64,000 nt of DNA, taken from Cristatella mucedo (Eukaryota; Bryozoa; Phylactolaemata; Cristatellidae). Shown one piece after another: positions 47,401 through 58,403 of this stretch. The DNA lies in contig WPIO01000034.1 in the NCBI GenBank assembly GCA_009760855.2, positions 4,027,001 to 4,091,000 of the forward strand. The letters are read 5' to 3'. Both the position numbers and the translations under genes were made by a program. The notes beneath the pieces are model-generated. The model was given only the letters and a program-made list of their open reading frames with translations. It searched no databases and had not been told where the DNA came from. Within the stretch, counting starts at the first letter, position 1. Every line of letters starts with the position of its first letter.

Positions 47401-49855
47401 GTTACTGCAATAACAAGCGAGTATCACGAAACTACAAGCCTCAAGACATAGCCAAACACAAGGAGTTGATAGCACACGAGCATTCTCAAGCACCATGCAC
47501 AGATAGGATGCAGCAACAAGCAACTGATACTGTCACAATGGGCCAACACAACAAAGGAAATGAATTAAGTCTCACTACATCTGCACTGCAAAGCATGCCA
47601 GCCATTTCAGTTAGGCCAAAGCAGCATTCCTACCAGCAGGTGCACACATCAATCATCGGCACAAGGACCACCGTGACCATCACAGATCTGCAATGGGCAG
47701 CTAGTAAAAAGCCCATGTCATAGGCCAGGCGATGAACAACTCGATACTACAGACTAATTCACCTGTGCAACCACAAAAGCAACTGTTCCTGCAAGTGATC
47801 CATTCATTACAGCTACAGATCGCTCACACTACCTGTACCTGTGCATGAGAAGAGCCCTTCCACAACATGAAGTTTTTTCCGAGCTTTCAAGTCATATCAA
47901 CTTTATAATAATAATATTAATACACTTGATATAGCGCCTCAGAAAACTCAAATCTCTTTCTAGGCACTTCACATTTGCTAAAAGTCTTGCCCTTCTCTGT
48001 CCATCTAATCACTCTCTGCCATCTGGTCCACGTGAGACACACTCAAGCACCTCGAGTTTTCGATTTAATGCAGAGCCCATACGGAAGAAAGCCATCGGGC
48101 AGTTAGGCATACGTTTAAGTCGCTCATATCACCATCAAAGGATTCCAAGGTCCGAAGCCTGCTCGCTCTGAGCAGCCACTCGAAACGGACAAAGTGGCAG
48201 AGACAGCACCCCTCATCGAGACCAACCAATCACTGAACAGACACGTTCATCACAATTCCTTGCAGCAGTGTCAGCTGCCTGTGAAGGTTTTTGAGTTGAC
48301 AGGCCATGGCATCGAGCACAAGCTCAAGGCACGTGAGCTGCACGTGGATGCATGCACGACGCCAACGTATCTGCTAGGCGGCTCACTAAAGAGATATGCT
48401 AAAAGCTAGAGCTAGAGCATCGAATGCGGCTCAAAATTAGTGGTACCCCAAGGCACCGGTTGGTGCACGCACACGTTAGGTAAACAATCGTCCTAAAAAA
48501 AGTCTCAGATTGCCAGCACAGGCCGTGTGTAGTTCAACAGTGAGTTAATCGAGGTCGGGTGTCCCAAGGTGTCGTCACATCTTGCCGATCTCTGCCAAGC
48601 TCCAGGCTGCTTTATCGATCACCAAGGTCACAGAAAATCTTGCTCAAGCTGCCTCGACCTCGTGCAGCGCCCAGCTGAGACGCTCCGGATTTATTAAGCC
48701 GACCAGAGCGTGAAGCTGCAAAGTGCTCCCTGAATAGTGACCAACAGTTCTCCCCCACGGTGCCATAGTGCTGCTGTGCCAATACACGCATATCGCCCTT
48801 CCCGAGCTATTATTCTGCCTGGCCCGAAACGTCAGGTCAGCACGAGTGACGAAAGGCAGGTGCCTGGTGCCAAGTCGGCTGCAATGCCGTCGCTAGCTGC
48901 AACGCCGTCGCGACTGACTGAGGCGACTTCATGCCCGCAGGTAGCGACTGGCTGCATCGGAACGGCACTTGCGCCGGCAGTCCATCGAGCCTGCACTCCA
49001 GATGCCTTGCGAGGCCCATTCCGCCAAGCACCGAAGAGCCGAGCGTCGCATTTTCATTTCCCTCTCTCCCTCCCTGCCTCCGCCGAGCGACCTTGGCAGC
49101 AGCGCTGCTGCTAGCCAGCTCGAGCGCTCGTGGCGTGCAGACTTTAGGAAATCGTTTCTGGCTCTCTCCCACGAAGGCAGCTCCGTCCGTTCGTCCTACT
49201 GGGTGGCATAACAGCCGCTGACGCATTCGCGACTCGCACTAAAGCACGCCCTTACTTTGCTTGGCAAGGCGGCGGCGCTTAACGAGACGACTGCTCGGTC
49301 GCAGCTTCTCGCGGGGCCAAATTGCGTCATATCGCACCCGGGCCACAAGCTAAATGAGCGCTCACGCCCTCGGGCTTCCGCGTACGTCAAATGTCAACCC
49401 CAACGCATCCACCGTCAAAAGGCGAGTGAATTTCGTCAAAATCAGGGCGCCAGGAAATTGCCAGAAACCTAGGAGGCCTTCGATGGCGCTTAACCGAAAC
49501 CAACAGCGAGAACGAGCACGCACGTCGGCCGGAGGCAAGCGAGAGACGCATTCGTTTCTTAAAACCCGCTTAGCATATTCGACATATGCAATTTAGCATA
49601 GAATATCACCAGCAAAAATTAATAGCAAACACAATGGTGCTACCATGCAACGACATGCGAAAGGCTAGCAGGTGTGCGCCAGTTATTTCAGCAACTCTCC
49701 GGTCGAGGACGCGAGCGAGAGGAATTCCAGACAGAACTGTGCAGAACGGAGCGCCAACATTCGCGGCCGAGCAGCTAAGAGACAAAACTCACTAAGTTAC
49801 ATAATAAATACCTTTTAAAATCTCGCATAAGCCTCCTTCTGGCCGGTGTGGACAT
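41178..49855 (-). CDS. UBE2A: E2 ubiquitin-conjugating enzyme, RAD6/UBE2A-B type (standard-tail isoform)
   Basis: RAD6-family E2 that, with RAD18- or BRE1-type E3 ligases, ubiquitylates PCNA and histone H2B. Minus-strand exons in transcript order: 49855-49812, 47385-47305, 46954-46839, 45143-45055, 41318-41178. They total 471 nt, or 156 residues, with all phases matching. Residues begin [14 protein letters not shown] and follow the vertebrate protein almost without gaps. The active-site Cys88 lies in [16 protein letters not shown], and the HPN motif is at the end of exon 3. One local change is GPHETPF where vertebrates have GPEGTPF. The last exon encodes [18 protein letters not shown] and ends [11 protein letters not shown], four residues longer than the 152-residue human protein. 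A second last exon lies at 41619-41804. The symbol is given by family; one invertebrate gene stands for both vertebrate UBE2A and UBE2B. It is divergent from USO1 and convergent with UFSP2. Confidence 0.96.
41415..41497. repeat. UBE2A: GA tract (CU tract in the UBE2A transcript)
   Basis: 83 bp of uninterrupted GA on the plus strand, lying between the two alternative last exons of UBE2A. In the transcript it is a long CU tract ending 97 nt before the distal acceptor. Confidence 0.95.
41619..41804 (-). CDS. UBE2A: UBE2A alternative last exon encoding an acidic tail
   Basis: Acceptor with a run of eight T before AG, then 61 codons and TAG. It encodes [31 protein letters not shown] and VSESW, the same stretch as the distal last exon at 41318-41178. 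It then continues with [15 protein letters not shown] and a Gly/Ser end. Phase 0 matches exon 4 exactly, giving a 171-residue isoform, the length class of yeast Rad6 (172), which also carries a poly-Asp tail. The core is intact and diverged at synonymous and conservative sites, so it does not look like a dead copy. I see no AATAAA or ATTAAA between it and the distal exon, so its 3' end is unexplained. Confidence 0.85.
   Translation of the reverse strand, partial: SLLHDPNPNSPANNEAAQLFRENRREYERKVAQIVSESWNDDDDDDADDSHGEEGGSGATS
46465..46765 (+). mobile_element. L2-like LINE 3' end
   Basis: Begins in the last reverse-transcriptase codons ([14 protein letters not shown]-like) and runs through the 3' UTR to the tail and ATT repeat. 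In UBE2A intron 3, immediately upstream in plus coordinates of exon 3 (46839), opposite to that gene. Confidence 0.75.
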
Positions 49856-50207
49856 ATCCAGGCAGCGGACGAACGTGCGCCAGCAGGAGGACTAAGCTAG
49901 CACAGCGATCGCCACAGTTTCCGCAGGCGTTTGTTGCCGCACATCCGGGTTCTAGGCGGTTCATGAAACGCACGCGCGAGCTAGTGAGTGCGTGCGTGCG
50001 ATCAAGATAGGCCGAAAATAATATTAGGTTATTAAATTGCTCAACTTGACGGCGCTTCAGCGATGCTTCCGCTCGGCCGGTTGCACCGGCAGCGAGGCCA
50101 CTAATACTCGCAGTGGGTGGTGAGGTGATATGCTAATGCCACGTCCTATCGACCTACCCTGAGAAAAGCCGGCTCTGTCCGCATGTTTCAACTCTAAGGC
50201 CAACGTA
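49856..50207. promoter_or_regulatory. Divergent promoter region between UBE2A and USO1
   Basis: Only 352 bp separate the two divergent start codons, so both 5' UTRs and core promoters must fit here. The segment is CpG-rich at both edges with an AT-rich centre near 50018-50040. No convincing TATA box sits at a standard distance from either ATG. No transposon is inserted here, unlike most noncoding DNA in the window. Confidence 0.6.
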
Positions 50208-53200
50208 ATGGATTACTTCAAGAAGTACTTAGCGGGGGAACCTGGAAAGGCGGTGCCATCCGGCGCGGATACGGTGGAGAAGCTGTGCGATCGCGTGAGA
50301 ACGTCGACCTTATTGGACGACCGCCGCGACGCCGTGCGCGCCCTGAAGTCGCTGTCGAAGAAGTTTAGAGTTGACGTCGGCAACCGCGCCATGGGCATTT
50401 TAATGTAGGTCTCAGAGCGCTCGCGCTTCGGTGGCGAGCGAGCGCGCGTCGAGGCGCCTCGACGCGCGCTCGCTCGCTCGCTGTCGCAGCTCCCCTCCTT
50501 CCGGAAATCCCGGTTTCGCCGGTCGGCAGCCGCCGGTCGGCAGCCGCCGGTCGGCAGCCGCCGGTCGGCAGCCGCCGGTCGGCAGCCGCCGGTCGGCAGC
50601 CGCCGGTCGGCAGCCGCCGGTCGGCAGCCGCCGGTCGGCAGCCGCCGGTCGGCAGCCGCCGGTCGGCAGCCGCCGGTCGGCAGCCGCCGGTCGGCAGCCG
50701 CCGGTCGGCAGCCGCCGGTCGGCAGCCGCCGGTCGGCAGCCGCCGGTCGGCAGGCCCGGCACGCGTGTCGCTGGGGGGTCAGGGTGCTCTCACGCGCGTT
50801 CGGCACTCGCTCTTTGGCTGCTCGAGCAGCCGACGGCGCACGCACCGGGTTCGCCCTCGCGATCCCTCCGCCACCATCTTCCAGAGACGTGCTGAAGAAA
50901 GACGGCAGCGACACGGAAATCTTAAGCCACGCCCTCGAAGCCATATATAACGTCATATCCAACGAGGACGCCGACGAGCCGCACGCGGGCGGAGGCAGCT
51001 CGCTGGACGCCTCGGCCTCGGTCGCGAACGGCCCTCCGGCCGGCAGCAGCGGCGAGGAGGCGGGCGTGCAGTTCGCCGAGGCGTTCCTCAAGGAGGCGGA
51101 CAGCGTAGGCCTGCTGCTGTCACTGCTCGACGAGTACGACTTCCACGTCCGGCGGCCCACCGTGCGCCTGCTCACCGCTCTGCTCGCGGCGCGGCCGCGA
51201 GTCGTCCAGGAGGCCGTGCTCATCTGCCCGATGGGCGTCTCCAAGCTGACCGACCTGCTGTCGGACAGCCGCGAGGTGGTGCGCAACGACGCCCTTCTGC
51301 TGCTCGCGCACCTCGCGCGCGGCAACGCCAGCATACAGAAGATCGTGGCGTTCGAGAACGCGTTCGAGCGCGTGCTGGCCATCGCCGGCGACGAGGGCCT
51401 GAGCGACGGCGGCGTGGTGGTCGAGGACTGCCTGCGGCTGCTTCTCGGCCTGCTCAAGGACAACAAGTCGAATCAGACGTACTTCGTCGAGGGCGGCTAC
51501 GTGCAGCGCCTGCGCGCCTTCTTCGAGCCGGAGGCGCTCGCGCCGACGGCGGCGGCTGCTGCGGGCGGCGGCGGCTGGTCGGCGCAGAAGGTGGCCAACG
51601 TGCAGTGTGCCCTGCATGTGGTGCGCGCCCTCGTCGCCCCATCGGGCGGCGGCGCGCCGCCGCGCGAGACGGCAGCGTGCCAGCGCCTGATGGCGCAGTG
51701 CGGCCTGCTGCAGCGGCTCTGCGACGCGCTGATGGCGAGCGGCGTTCCCGCCGACGTGCTGACGACGTGCGTGAGCGCCGTGTCGGAGTCGATTCGCGGC
51801 TTCGCCGACGGCCAGGCGTACTTCGCCGGCGTCCTGGCGCCGTCCAGCCCGCCGCGGCCCGCCGTCGTCGTCCTGCTCATGTCGATGGTGAACGAGCGGC
51901 AGCCGCTGGCGCTGCGCAACGCGGCGCTCTACTGCTTCCAGTGCTTCCTTTACCGCAACGACGTCGGCCAGTCGCAGGTCGTGCAGACGCTTCTGCCGAC
52001 GGCGGCGGAGGCCGCCGGCCAGCTGACCGCCGGGCAGCTGCTGTGCAGCGGCCTGTTCAGCCCGGACGCGCTCAGCGCGTGGTACGCCGCCGTGGCGCTG
52101 ACGCATGCCGTGCTCGGCGGAGGGCCGGACGGCGCGCGCACGTCCGCCGCCAACAAGGAGGCGCTGCTGCGCGTGCAGCTGACAACGAGCATCGGCAACC
52201 CGCCCGTGTCGCTGCTTCAGCAGTGCATGAACATCCTCACCGGTCAGGTACGAGCACAAGGCTGCCGGTGGAACTAGATAGATAGATAGACCTCGTCCGT
52301 TCATGCAGACTTGCACGCACACGCGTGCACACACGCATGCACACACACGCACACGCACTTGCACATAGATGAATCCATGCACGAACATACTACATATGTG
52401 CATGCACGCAGGCAAGCACACACGAGCGCTTGCACAAACACGTCGTGTTTGTGCAAGGGGGACCGTCTGCTGCCCACACTGGCATGTGTGCATATGCTGA
52501 TAAGCCTGATGTTGGCCTGAATGCGCTCGCTGTCCTGCCTTCTCTCGTTGCTTGCCACGTTGGACACTTCGTGTTCTGGATGTCGTAGTTTCTGGTCCTA
52601 CGAGTAACTAAGATTAGCTGCGTTACGCTTCGGGTAAACTACAGATTACCTTGGCTAAGCCTAAGTAGCCATAGCACTCAGCATAGTACCGAGGTGCTAT
52701 GCTGAGTGTATCGATCACATTTCGCATGCCAGTTCTCGTGAAGACGTTCTTTGTTCGCACCTCTCTGAGAACCCTACCGTGAGGAATACGGGGTGGCGGC
52801 TTCTCAAGCGTGACGAAGCTGATATATCTAGGCACACAAGTATGCCGCAGTATGGTTGAAGTTGGCCAGCTCTTAGGCAGAACTTTGCGGGTCATTTTCT
52901 AGAGAATTTCTCATGTAATGTATCTCCGCCTGTAACTCCACAAAGTCATAAAGACCATGTAGGTGTTACGCAGGGTCGAATGGTTAGTGGTAGCTTGTTA
53001 ATATCAGCAAGCTCAGCATGGTTAGATGTGACATGTACAACATGCAAAAATGGCTAGTGGCAGCATGCACAGTGTCAGCATGCATAAGCACATAAAGGAC
53101 GAATCACATGGACCCATTAAATCAGGTTTTCTCAACCTGTGGGTCGCGACCCCTGTGAAACGGTCGATGAAAGGGTCGAACGACCCTTTCACAGAGGTCG

Positions 53201-54742
53201 CCTAAGACCATGGGAAAACATGCATTTCATGCAAACACGCAGTAGTTTTAGTTTTATGGTTGGGGGGTCGCTACAGCATGAGGAGCTGTTTTAAAGGGTC
53301 GCAGCATTAGGAAGGTTGAGAACCACTGCACTAAATGCTGTGATAAATAGATGCGGTTTTTAGCTTCTCTTTTTAAATGTAGTCGAGTCAGGGGATGCTG
53401 TGACATCAGTCAGGAGTGAGTTGCAGGCTGTGTGAGCATATAAACTAAAGGCGTATTCTGCAAAGGATTATTGTGAGGCCCTCCGTCCTCGACAGGCGAG
53501 GAAACGACGCAAGTTTGGCGGGCCTGCGGAAGGAGGAGGGGGCGAAGGTAGGAAGGGAGAAATTTGAGGATGCACGGTGCTCCATGATCGGCGGAAAAGA
53601 AACGATTGACCGGGCACTGTGTCCGGTGTGGAAGTCCAAGTGAGGCACACGAACAAGGCTTGCGCCTTGCTGAGAGCCCTCTTCATGTGGGAGCTGAGTC
53701 CGTTCGAAAATCTCTTCTCTGTCACTCTGCAGTGTCATGTGGCCGAGATTTATCCCCGCAATTTTGAGCACGATGGAGCGTGCGCTGCGCCACAAGCTTT
53801 ACGCGCCTTTTCTTTTATTACTTGTCATGCAAGCTCGGGTTTTCCCTCTTGCAGGCCAAGCTGCAGACGAAAATAGGTCTGCTCATGTTCCTCATCACGT
53901 GGCTGGCAGACTGTTGTACTGGCGTTGCCATGTTCCTGTCGGTGCCCGGTAACGTGTCGTACTTGACCTCGCAAGTCACGTCCAACGAGAGCGAGGAAAG
54001 CGACGTCATCGCGCAGGGCCTTTGCGCCGCTCTGCTCGGAGTCACGTTGGCGTACGGCTCTGCAGCGGACGACAAGGCAGCCAGCAGCAGCAGAGACAAC
54101 GTGCGCGGCATCGTGGAGAAGCGCATAGGTAAGGCCAAGGATAGAGCACAAGCACGTGACTGCATACTGTGCACGTGACTGCCGACTGTGCACGTGACTG
54201 TGGCAAGATGTGCTTCACCGGAAGCTAGGCAGGCTGTGGCTACTGGTGGATGCTGGTAGATGCTGACACAGCCGTATGCTTGTCGGTTTTCATTTAGTAG
54301 GTCCCTGAATTTGTCCTTTCTTGTAAATACTGTTACAGACATATTCTGCTTGTGTAGCGCCCCAGTGGATCTGTCTTTTTTCCAGTGTGCTTTGCTGACC
54401 TATGCATGATTGATTGAATGTTGCTGACTGGTGTCCAACTTTCTAGTGGCCTCTAGAGTCTTTTGTGGGCTTCTGCATGCTTGCCTAAGCTGCAGATACA
54501 TAGCTTTTTGTTAACTTTTGGTTATTGCTTCTCTTGCAATAATTTGTAAAGCACCTAAGTAGAGATTAAGTACTTAATTAATTACTTCAGGCGCTATGCA
54601 AAATACTTATTATTATCAGTTTTATGTAGTGCTTTGGGAAGCATGAGTCGGTAGCCATGGCAAACGATCGGTTAGCACGTACTTACATTTTATGTGATGC
54701 ACCACAACATGAAAATTTAGTCCGTGTTCGCGGCTGTGAACA

Positions 54743-54787
<45 letters not shown>

Positions 54788-57700
54788 ACGTGTGTGTGTA
54801 TGCACGTGTGTGTGTGTGCACGTGTGTGTGTGTGTGTGCACGTGTGTGTGTGTGTGCACGTGTGTGTGTGTGTGCATGCACGTGTGTGTGTGCGCGCAAA
54901 CATGTGTGTGTGTTTGTTTGTGTGTGCATACTTGGACATATGCGCGTGCAACCTGGCCTCGCTGCATGTGCTGGAGTGTATAGTCACGTGACCATCTAGC
55001 AGCACATGCTGGATAATTATGCTGTGCTAGCCCCATCTAGCGCCTGCCAGTAGGCAGAGGTAGTGGGCTGTTTCAGCCAGCGATTGACTGGTGCCTGGGC
55101 AGGACCGTTTAACTGCAGCACTTGTCAAGGAAGTGTAATTTTGATATATGTTTGATTACATCCATTGTGACCACTTTGTATAGAGGATCATCATGTTGTG
55201 AGCAGCCTGGGCGACCCTCTCTGCCTCAACACATCTCTCAACTCACTCTGTCTTTATCTATTGGCTCACGTCCAGTCATAATTTAGCTGATGATTTCGCC
55301 CTCTGCAGCATCTTAAGCAGCACCTAACCTAGCCGCAGTGCTGCTGAGGCACTCACCCTTCCCTTTCGTCCTGCCCCTCTCGCCTATTGCTATTCCCCAC
55401 TGGCTCTCTCTCTCTCCCCGGCTCATCTTTATTGTTTGCTTTCAGCTTTCTCTCCACCTTTGCAGCTGCACTTTGGGCTGAGTGGTTGATCGAAGCAGCT
55501 TTGCATTGTGGTCTTTCTTGCTTCAGCTGGGCCATGACCCCAGAGGCCACGACCATGACCCCGGATGCCACAGTCATGACCCCGGATACCATGCTGACCA
55601 CTTGGTTGCCAGTGCTTTGCCGGCTGGCCTCCCTCCCAGTGATGTGAGCCTGAGCTTCCCTTTGAAGACTCCCCCCAGCCAGCCAGTCATAGTCAGGTGG
55701 TGTGCCACACGGCTTGGGGACTCTTTCCCCCACAATGTCTCTGCTCTGGTCGCCTTCCGAGTAGATGTCTTGCCCCTATTTCCTGCAAGGCGATTAGCAT
55801 CTGCTGACCTGAGATATGAGGGGCTGGAAGGTTATACATTTGGACCCCACGGCAACGTAGCAGCAGTATTCGGGACACCCTTGACTTTGACAAAATTTAA
55901 ATAGAAGCTAAGATTCACTCAGTTCTGCATTCTCAGTTCAGCATTCGCTTCGTTCGTGTGATTCATTCTCGATGGCGCTGCTGCGTGCTGCAACTGTGCA
56001 CGTGGTATCATCGACCAATCGAAGCTCTCCCTTTCCAGCATTTGCGATGTGCCCACCATGCGGTGTAGCTCTTTTAAGGCACTGCGCAAATGTTACAGTG
56101 TTATCAACTATCGCTATGGCATTATCAATACTTTTTTTCAGCCGGCTCTTTAGCTCGACAGTCTCTCGAAGTTACGCTAGGCTGGCTTTGCTGGTGGCCC
56201 CTATTAGGTTGTGGCTGCCCTCCTCATTCGTAGTGACTGGAGAAAGCTGGCTGTGTATCGGTCACAGCTTTGAAATCCCCCTTCCTCCCCCACACAATGC
56301 AAAAGAGCTCCCAGCAGGCAGCCCGGCGGTTCTGTGTAGCCTGGCCGATTGGATCGCTAGCAGCCAGAGATTTTCTCGCCAAGCTACGATCTCGAAGCAC
56401 CGTTTCATTATTGAGCTGAAGGCTCAATTATTGCACACACACACTGCTCCTGCACAGGCTGCCTCAACTGTCTTGATCGTACCGCTTTGTGATTGGTTGT
56501 CGTCTACAGATCGAGCTTCTGCTAAGTGCCATGCATTCTCTGTCCTGTGCATGTGACCTCGGTCTTGCATAAGCAGGTCGGCCTTTAAAATCCAGGATAT
56601 TCAGTCGAACTAGTTCCTCCATGCCTGAGCAGCGATTTGCAGTAACTCCCGGCTGATAAGCTGACTCGAAGTACGATTCTCAACGTTTGGCCGCACGTTG
56701 AAGCCGAGGCTCGTAGCTCCGCTTAAGAGCTGCGCCAGCTTCAGCCTCCTTCAGCACTTGTCCAGGTCCTCTTGGGACAGTGATTGGGCCGTGCCTTTGT
56801 TACACTTGAAGGCTATCGTCTGCCAGAAATTCGTGCTCCATAGAGCTCACCTGCCCTCTCCCCTTTTTTGATTGACGACATCTTCTTTCCTGCTGCCCTG
56901 TCAAGCATTGTTCCAGTCGAGCCGACGTTCTGTGCTGCTATTCTTATGCCAAGCACCTGGTCAAGTGCCTCCTCTTCGTACCTGGTTTTTACTTTTCCTT
57001 CGTTCCTCATGGAAAGCTGCGAATGCGTTTTAGCATCATTTCATCCGATAGCATCCTTAGTTTGTTTGTTCATTCGTGCTGCAATGGTAAACATTTACTT
57101 GTTTGACAAAGCCACATTCATTCCAAGTCATGGCACACATCGCCAGCCTCGGCGGGCTCAACACGTGATCGGTCGGGGTCAGCTCAGCCGGTCGAGTACA
57201 GCGTGCATGCGCCATGAGCTTTCCTGCTGCCGCTGCTGTGAGTCGCGTGCACACGAGCCTGAGGCCTTCACCTTCAGCGTGACGGCGTGCTCGCGCTCGG
57301 TCGCCGCAGGCTTGGAGCTGTTCGCCGAGCGTCTCGGCCAGGTGTCAAAGCACGAGAGCTACAGCGCTGCCGCCAAGAGGCCCTACATCAGCTGCAAGCA
57401 GGCGTCCGACGTGCTGTTCGACCACGAGTTCACCGCCCTGTACAAGTCGCTCGAGATGGACATCCTGCGCGCAGCCCGCGGCCGACCGCCGTCGGCCATG
57501 TCGTCGGCCATTGCAGCCGGCGCCGCGTCGATGCCTGGGGCTGGCGCCGGCGCGTCCAACGACGCTGGCGGCGGCGGAGGCGGCATCGGCAGCAGCATCA
57601 GCAACCACGACAGCATCGTCGGCCAGTACAAGGAGCTCATCCGCGAGCAGGACGCCGCGCTGGCGCACTGCCGAGTCGAGCTTGCCGAGGTCAAGGCCAA

Positions 57701-58403
57701 GGCCGACGAGGGTGCCAAGGAGGTGGCTCAGCTGCGAGACCTCGTGCAGCAGCTCAAGGACCAGAACGCGCTTCTGAAGGCGCACAAATCATCATCATCA
57801 TCGGCGGCGGCCGCAGGCGGCGGCAACAGCAGCAGCGAGACGGCAGCCGCCGTCGGAGTCGGCGGTGACGATCGGCGCCTGAGCGGCGAGATCGAGCGCC
57901 TGCGCCATCTGCTCGCCGAGAGAGACGCCGAGCTGTCGCGAGTAGCAGCCGCCACTGCTACTGGCGGTGCCGATGTAGCCGCCTCATCCTCTGCTGCCGC
58001 AGCTGCTGCCGCAGCCCTGGCTGCTATGCAGCAGGAAGCGGCCGAACTGCGAAGGCAGCTGAGCGCAGCGCTGGCGATCGTTAACGAAAAAGACGCCGAG
58101 TTGCTCTCGCTGAGCGAGCGGCTGGCGGCCAGCGAGAGGGCCGCTGCCGAGACGACGGTGGCATCTGCGAGGCAGGCCGAGGGCGAGCTGGTGGCGGCGC
58201 TGCGCGAGGAGCTGGCGAGGGCGCGCACAGTGGCCTCGGACAAGGAGACCGAGGCCGACGACCTGCTAGTGCTGCTGGAGGAGCAGTCGCAGAAGATCAA
58301 GGCACACCGCCAGCGCCTGCGCGCCGCCGGCGTCAGCGTTTCGAGCGAGGACGAGGACGCTGGCGGCGACGAGGACGAGGAGGGCGATGACGATGACAAG
58401 TGA
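50208..58403 (+). CDS. USO1: General vesicular transport factor p115 (USO1)
   Basis: Golgin-type tether that captures COPII/COPI vesicles at the ER-Golgi interface and supports SNARE pairing. Exons: 50208-50404, 50885-52247, 53855-54128, 57310-58403; 976 codons including TGA, close to human (962). Exon 1 carries ETIQKLCDR-like and [20 protein letters not shown]. Exon 2 is unusually long (1363 bp) and holds most of the armadillo head: [76 protein letters not shown] and the [11 protein letters not shown] segment. Exon 3 ends at IVEKRIG. Exon 4 finishes the head ([24 protein letters not shown]), then gives the coiled coil ([12 protein letters not shown]), interrupted by Gly/Ala/Ser runs. It closes with [14 protein letters not shown] and an acidic tail ending DEEGDDDDK. 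The ATG at 50208 gives the expected N-terminus. The gene appears complete and functional. Confidence 0.95.
50434..50477. repeat. 44-bp perfect palindrome next to the USO1 exon 1 donor
   Basis: Two 22-bp arms without spacer, centred at 50455/50456; the left arm starts GCGAGCGAGCGCGCG and ends TCGAGGC. It begins 29 bp after the intron 1 donor (50405). In the transcript it would form a very stable hairpin. Confidence 0.95.
50518..50753 (+). repeat. 14-bp GC-rich minisatellite in USO1 intron 1
   Basis: Sixteen full units of GCCGGTCGGCAGCC plus 12 bases of a seventeenth, with no visible variation between units. The 14-bp period is not a multiple of three and the unit has no stop codon, so all frames on both strands stay open. 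This creates spurious long reading frames. Intron 1 is only 480 bp, so the array fills half of it. Confidence 0.95.
52975..53475 (-). mobile_element. L2-like LINE 3' fragment split by SPIN-like copy 3
   Basis: 3' UTR motifs (GGTCGAATGGTTAGTGGTAG, CACAGTGTCAGCATGCATAA) up to 53122, SPIN-like insertion, then continuation to the WNSLP-region remnant near 53420-53475. In USO1 intron 2. Confidence 0.7.
53123..53328 (+). mobile_element. SPIN-like hAT MITE, copy 3, nested in an L2-like LINE
   Basis: 206 bp with a short internal duplication around the GGTCGAACGACCC motif. Flanks CATTAAAT and CACTAAAT form an 8-bp target duplication with one change. The insertion splits a minus-strand L2-like LINE end, whose sequence resumes directly after it. 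Located in USO1 intron 2. Confidence 0.82.
54150..54200 (+). repeat. Three tandem CACGTGACTG units after USO1 exon 3
   Basis: CACGTGACTGC recurs three times with an 18-19-bp period, starting about 25 bp after the exon 3 donor. Each contains an E-box-type CACGTG. Confidence 0.8.
54743..54930 (+). repeat. TG repeat with CACG interruptions
   Basis: (TG)n broken at intervals by CACG, in USO1 intron 3. A plain (GT)n run also occurs at 34302-34375 in UFSP2 intron 12, and CA-rich repeats at 52315-52360. Confidence 0.9.

Noticed and set aside
48737-49114. 125-codon frame in UBE2A intron 1
   Set aside because: Pro/Ser/Ala-rich, no motif, and opposite to the gene it lies in.
50213-51466. 417-codon minus-strand frame over USO1 exon 1, intron 1 and exon 2
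   Set aside because: Kept open by the 14-bp minisatellite, which has no stop codon in any frame, and by GC-rich exon sequence.
51120-52493. Long minus-strand frame of 457 codons opposite USO1 exon 2
   Set aside because: Shadow of the GC-rich USO1 coding exon; composition is Arg/Ala/Gln/His-rich with no recognisable motif.
55972-56556. 194-codon plus-strand frame in USO1 intron 3
   Set aside because: No start context, splice sites or family motif; USO1 exons 3 and 4 join directly across it.
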